Origin: Acetobacteraceae bacterium
GTDB taxonomy: Bacteria; Pseudomonadota; Alphaproteobacteria; Acetobacterales; Acetobacteraceae
Length of the DNA: 64,000 bases
NCBI GenBank assembly: GCA_027482245.1
Contig: JAIXWG010000015.1
Coordinates: forward strand, 62,001-126,000
Direction: 5' to 3'
Shown: piece by piece, positions 62,185-64,000 of the stretch
Numbering within the stretch: the stretch's first letter is position 1
Layout of the letters: every line of letters starts with the position of its first letter
Position numbers and translations under genes: made by a program
Notes under the pieces: generated by a model
What the model was told of the DNA's origin: nothing
The model's input: only the letters and a program-made list of their open reading frames with translations
The model's database searches: none

Positions 62185-62496
62185 TCACCTTTCCCCTTCC
62201 AGGGCCCTACGCAAGCCAAGATCCTCGATCGCATCGGCCATCGCGGCCGACACATTCTCCAGCCGGAACACGATCCCGCGGGCGCGGGCCGTCGCGGCGG
62301 CGGCGGCCAGCACCTGGATGCAGGGCGTCGTCGCGCGTTCCACCGCTTCGCCGTCCAGCCGGATCGGTCCATCGGGCAGCATCGCGCGCAGCGCCGTGGC
62401 CAGGGGCTCCGCCGCCGCCAGGTCCAGCACCGGCGCCAGGCGATACGCCTCTCCGGTGGCTGCCGCCTTCGTCATGTCTTCGGTCATCCAATCCAT
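62185..62496 (-). CDS. STAS-domain protein of the che operon
   Basis: This 103-residue single STAS domain has LDGEAVERATTPCIQVLAAA around the usual phosphorylation/loop region, with Thr-Pro-Cys where Ser/Thr is expected. The family includes anti-anti-sigma factors. In alphaproteobacterial che operons such proteins sit next to cheY with unknown function. Starts at 62487 or 62475 are also possible. One base separates it from cheY. Confidence 0.75.
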   Translation of the reverse strand: MDWMTEDMTKAAATGEAYRLAPVLDLAAAEPLATALRAMLPDGPIRLDGEAVERATTPCIQVLAAAAATARARGIVFRLENVSAAMADAIEDLGLRRALEGER

Positions 62497-62534
62497 CCCG
62501 CCGGCCGCAGCCGGCGCATTGTCCGCCGTGCGGC

Positions 62535-63617
62535 TCAGAACAGCTCGATGTCGCCCGCACCGGCGTCGTCGTGCACATCGGCTGCCGCCTCGTCATGCAG
62601 CAGGCGATTCAGGAAGCGCTGGCGCACGCTGCTGAGGGATTGCTGCGCCAGCATCCGGCGCAGCAGCGGGCCATCCGCCGAGACGTTCGGCGTCAGCGCG
62701 GGCAGCGCGCGCATGGTGTCGGCCTGCAGCGCCGCCGTGGCTTCGCTGATGACGCCCATCGCCTCGATCACATGGGTCAGGTGCTGCGTCGTGCGGTCCT
62801 GGAACTGCGTCCCCGTCACCAGCCCGTCCACGATGGCATCGATGCCCGCCGCGGCGCCGCGCGCTTCCTCCAGCGTCTCCGACAGCGCGCGGTTCTGCTC
62901 GACCATGCCGGCCATCACGGCGGCAAGCCGCGCCTGGCTGTCGGCAATGCCGGCATTCTCCGTGCCCGCGATCCGGGCGAGGTCCGCCTGCGCGGCGCTG
63001 ACGCCCCGCCCCGCCGCCGTGATGCGTTCATGCACGAGGCGGGACGTGGCGTTCGTCTCCTTCGCCAGTTCCTTCAGCTCATGCGCGATGACCTTGAAGG
63101 TACCACCGGCGCCTTCCGCGCGATGCGCCTCGATTGTCGCGTTGATCGCGACGAACTGGGCCTGGCGGTTGATCGCCTCGATGCGCGTGACGCATTGCTC
63201 GACGCCGCGCACCTCCCGCGTCACCTCGTCCAGCGCCTTCAGCATGCGCCCGGCCTGCGCCGCCGCATCCAGCAGGCCGGCGACGGCGCGGCCCAGCATG
63301 GATTCCACGAAGGCAGTGGCTTCCGCCAGCGGCACCTGCCGGCCCTCGACCTCGATCATGCGGGCGATGGCGGCCACGCGCTCCACCCGGGCGGTCTGCG
63401 ATTCCGCCGCTTCTGCCAGGTGGCGGAACTGCGCGCTGAGCGTGACGGTGCTGTCCTCGATGAGGCGGGAGGAGGCGCTGACCTCCTCCGTCATCGCGAT
63501 GAAGGCGCGCCGCTCGATCTCGCCAAGGTCGACCCACTGCGCCAGCAGGGCCTGGAGGGCACCGGATGGCACAGCGTCTCCAGGCGGCGTCGGGGTCGGG
63601 GGGTCGAAGGGGGCCAC
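62535..63617 (-). CDS. MCP-type signalling-domain protein without a sensor domain
   Basis: A 360-residue soluble helical protein. The tip motif QFVAINATIEAHRAEGAGGT resembles the receptor hairpin, but the Ala-Ala-Arg-Ala of true receptors is changed (EAHRAEG). It has no PAS or membrane part and no WxxF end (it finishes GDIELF). GTQFQDRTTQHLTHVIEAM recalls CheZ/CheX-like phosphatase helices (D/Q pair), so it might be a CheY phosphatase or accessory regulator. The start is GTG with GGAAG six bases upstream. It is the first gene of the operon. Confidence 0.75.
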   Translation of the reverse strand: MAPFDPPTPTPPGDAVPSGALQALLAQWVDLGEIERRAFIAMTEEVSASSRLIEDSTVTLSAQFRHLAEAAESQTARVERVAAIARMIEVEGRQVPLAEATAFVESMLGRAVAGLLDAAAQAGRMLKALDEVTREVRGVEQCVTRIEAINRQAQFVAINATIEAHRAEGAGGTFKVIAHELKELAKETNATSRLVHERITAAGRGVSAAQADLARIAGTENAGIADSQARLAAVMAGMVEQNRALSETLEEARGAAAGIDAIVDGLVTGTQFQDRTTQHLTHVIEAMGVISEATAALQADTMRALPALTPNVSADGPLLRRMLAQQSLSSVRQRFLNRLLHDEAAADVHDDAGAGDIELF

Positions 63618-63699
63618 GGGGCGCTTCCGCTAATCAGTGAGCGCCAGACTGCGAGACAAACGTTTAGACTTTGTTGATTCCAATATGGTGCGACACTTC

Positions 63700-64000
63700 T
63701 CAACCGTTGCCGACACCGAAGCCCTGGACGAGGCTTCCCGCGATCAGCCGCCAGCCATCCACCAGCACGAAGAACACCAGCTTGAAGGGCAGCGCGATGG
63801 CCGGTGGCGGCAGCATCATCATGCCGAGCCCCATCAGCACGCTGGCGACGACGATATCGATGATGAGGAAGGGCAGGAAGAGCAGGAAGCCGATCTCGAA
63901 GGCGCGGCGCAACTCGCCGACCATGAAGGCGGGCACCAGGGCCCGCCAGGGCATCTCCTCGCCGGCTGCCGGCACGGGCAGGTTGGCGAGGTCGAGGAAC
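63700..64000 (-). CDS. fliP: flagellar type III export protein FliP (5' truncated by the window)
   Basis: About 100 C-terminal residues of FliP are visible: FLDLANLPVPAAGEEMPWRA, the conserved PAFMVGELRRAFEIGFLLFL and the final membrane helices with VLMGLGMMMLPP and PFKLVFFVLVDGW. FliP with FliQ and FliR forms the export gate in the inner membrane. The gene continues beyond 64000. It precedes the che operon on the same strand, 82 bases away. Confidence 0.95.
   Translation of the reverse strand, partial: FLDLANLPVPAAGEEMPWRALVPAFMVGELRRAFEIGFLLFLPFLIIDIVVASVLMGLGMMMLPPPAIALPFKLVFFVLVDGWRLIAGSLVQGFGVGNG

Noticed and set aside
63618..63699. Promoter for the che operon (TTGTCT-N17-TGATTA)
   Set aside because: Neither hexamer is convincing and read-through from fliP is equally possible.

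Overview
The window is very GC-rich (roughly 70%) and gene-dense, with many start/stop overlaps (ATGA, GTGA, TTGA). It looks like chromosomal DNA of an alphaproteobacterium, most likely an Acetobacteraceae member related to Roseomonas. The clues are GTTC-N7-GTTC LexA boxes, a TctC/Bug-type binding protein, a cheB-cheD-cheR cluster, a his cluster with a DUF2628 gene between hisB and hisH, and an mmgR/suhB-like small RNA. This assignment comes from gene content, not from a database search. I saw no rRNA, tRNA, insertion sequence, prophage or CRISPR array.

Layout. 1-9.6 kb: mixed metabolic genes (an OYE-type flavin reductase, a DUF2272 lipoprotein, a large unknown protein, an FAD oxidoreductase, an RraA-like protein, a GH13 glucosidase) and a small-RNA locus near 5.8 kb. 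9.7-12.7 kb: a copper operon, copA-cueR-HMA chaperone, behind a CueR-type operator. 13-14 kb: an exported trypsin-like protease. 14-20.4 kb: a catabolic block on the minus strand (quinone reductase-like MDR enzyme, hydroxyquinol-type intradiol dioxygenase, BKACE beta-keto acid cleavage enzyme, SDR, TctC, then an ABC binding protein and a CMD-like protein). It is divergent from a LacI-type regulator with a perfect 14-bp operator candidate. 20.5-25 kb: the regulator, a phosphoesterase, a PepSY membrane protein and an LtnD-like dehydrogenase. 25-30 kb: a MarR regulator divergent from a NicX-like dioxygenase, alpha/beta hydrolase, acyl-CoA dehydrogenase and CoA ligase. 30-35 kb: BLUF-like protein, epimerase, ketopantoate reductase-like protein, SOS-boxed DUF4130-UdgX fusion, SirB1-like protein and a HIT protein. 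35-40 kb: hisB-DUF2628-hisH-GNAT-hisA-small membrane ORF-hisF-hisE on the minus strand, divergent from hslVU. 42-50.8 kb: an AbrB-Doc toxin-antitoxin pair, EcsC, a DUF4214 exoprotein, a parS-like site, an FTR1 permease, AzlCD, an HWE kinase, an amidohydrolase and a hydroxyacid dehydrogenase. 50.8-63.6 kb: a complete chemotaxis operon, followed at the right edge by fliP.

How the genes may work together. Two neighbouring aromatic or N-heteroaromatic catabolic modules (14-20 kb and 25-30 kb) each have a divergent regulator and a palindromic operator candidate. The chemotaxis operon encodes soluble multi-PAS receptors with C-terminal WxxF tethers beside CheR and CheB, which points to energy or redox taxis coupled to the flagellar genes next door. 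Two families of palindromic intergenic repeats recur at gene ends through the window.
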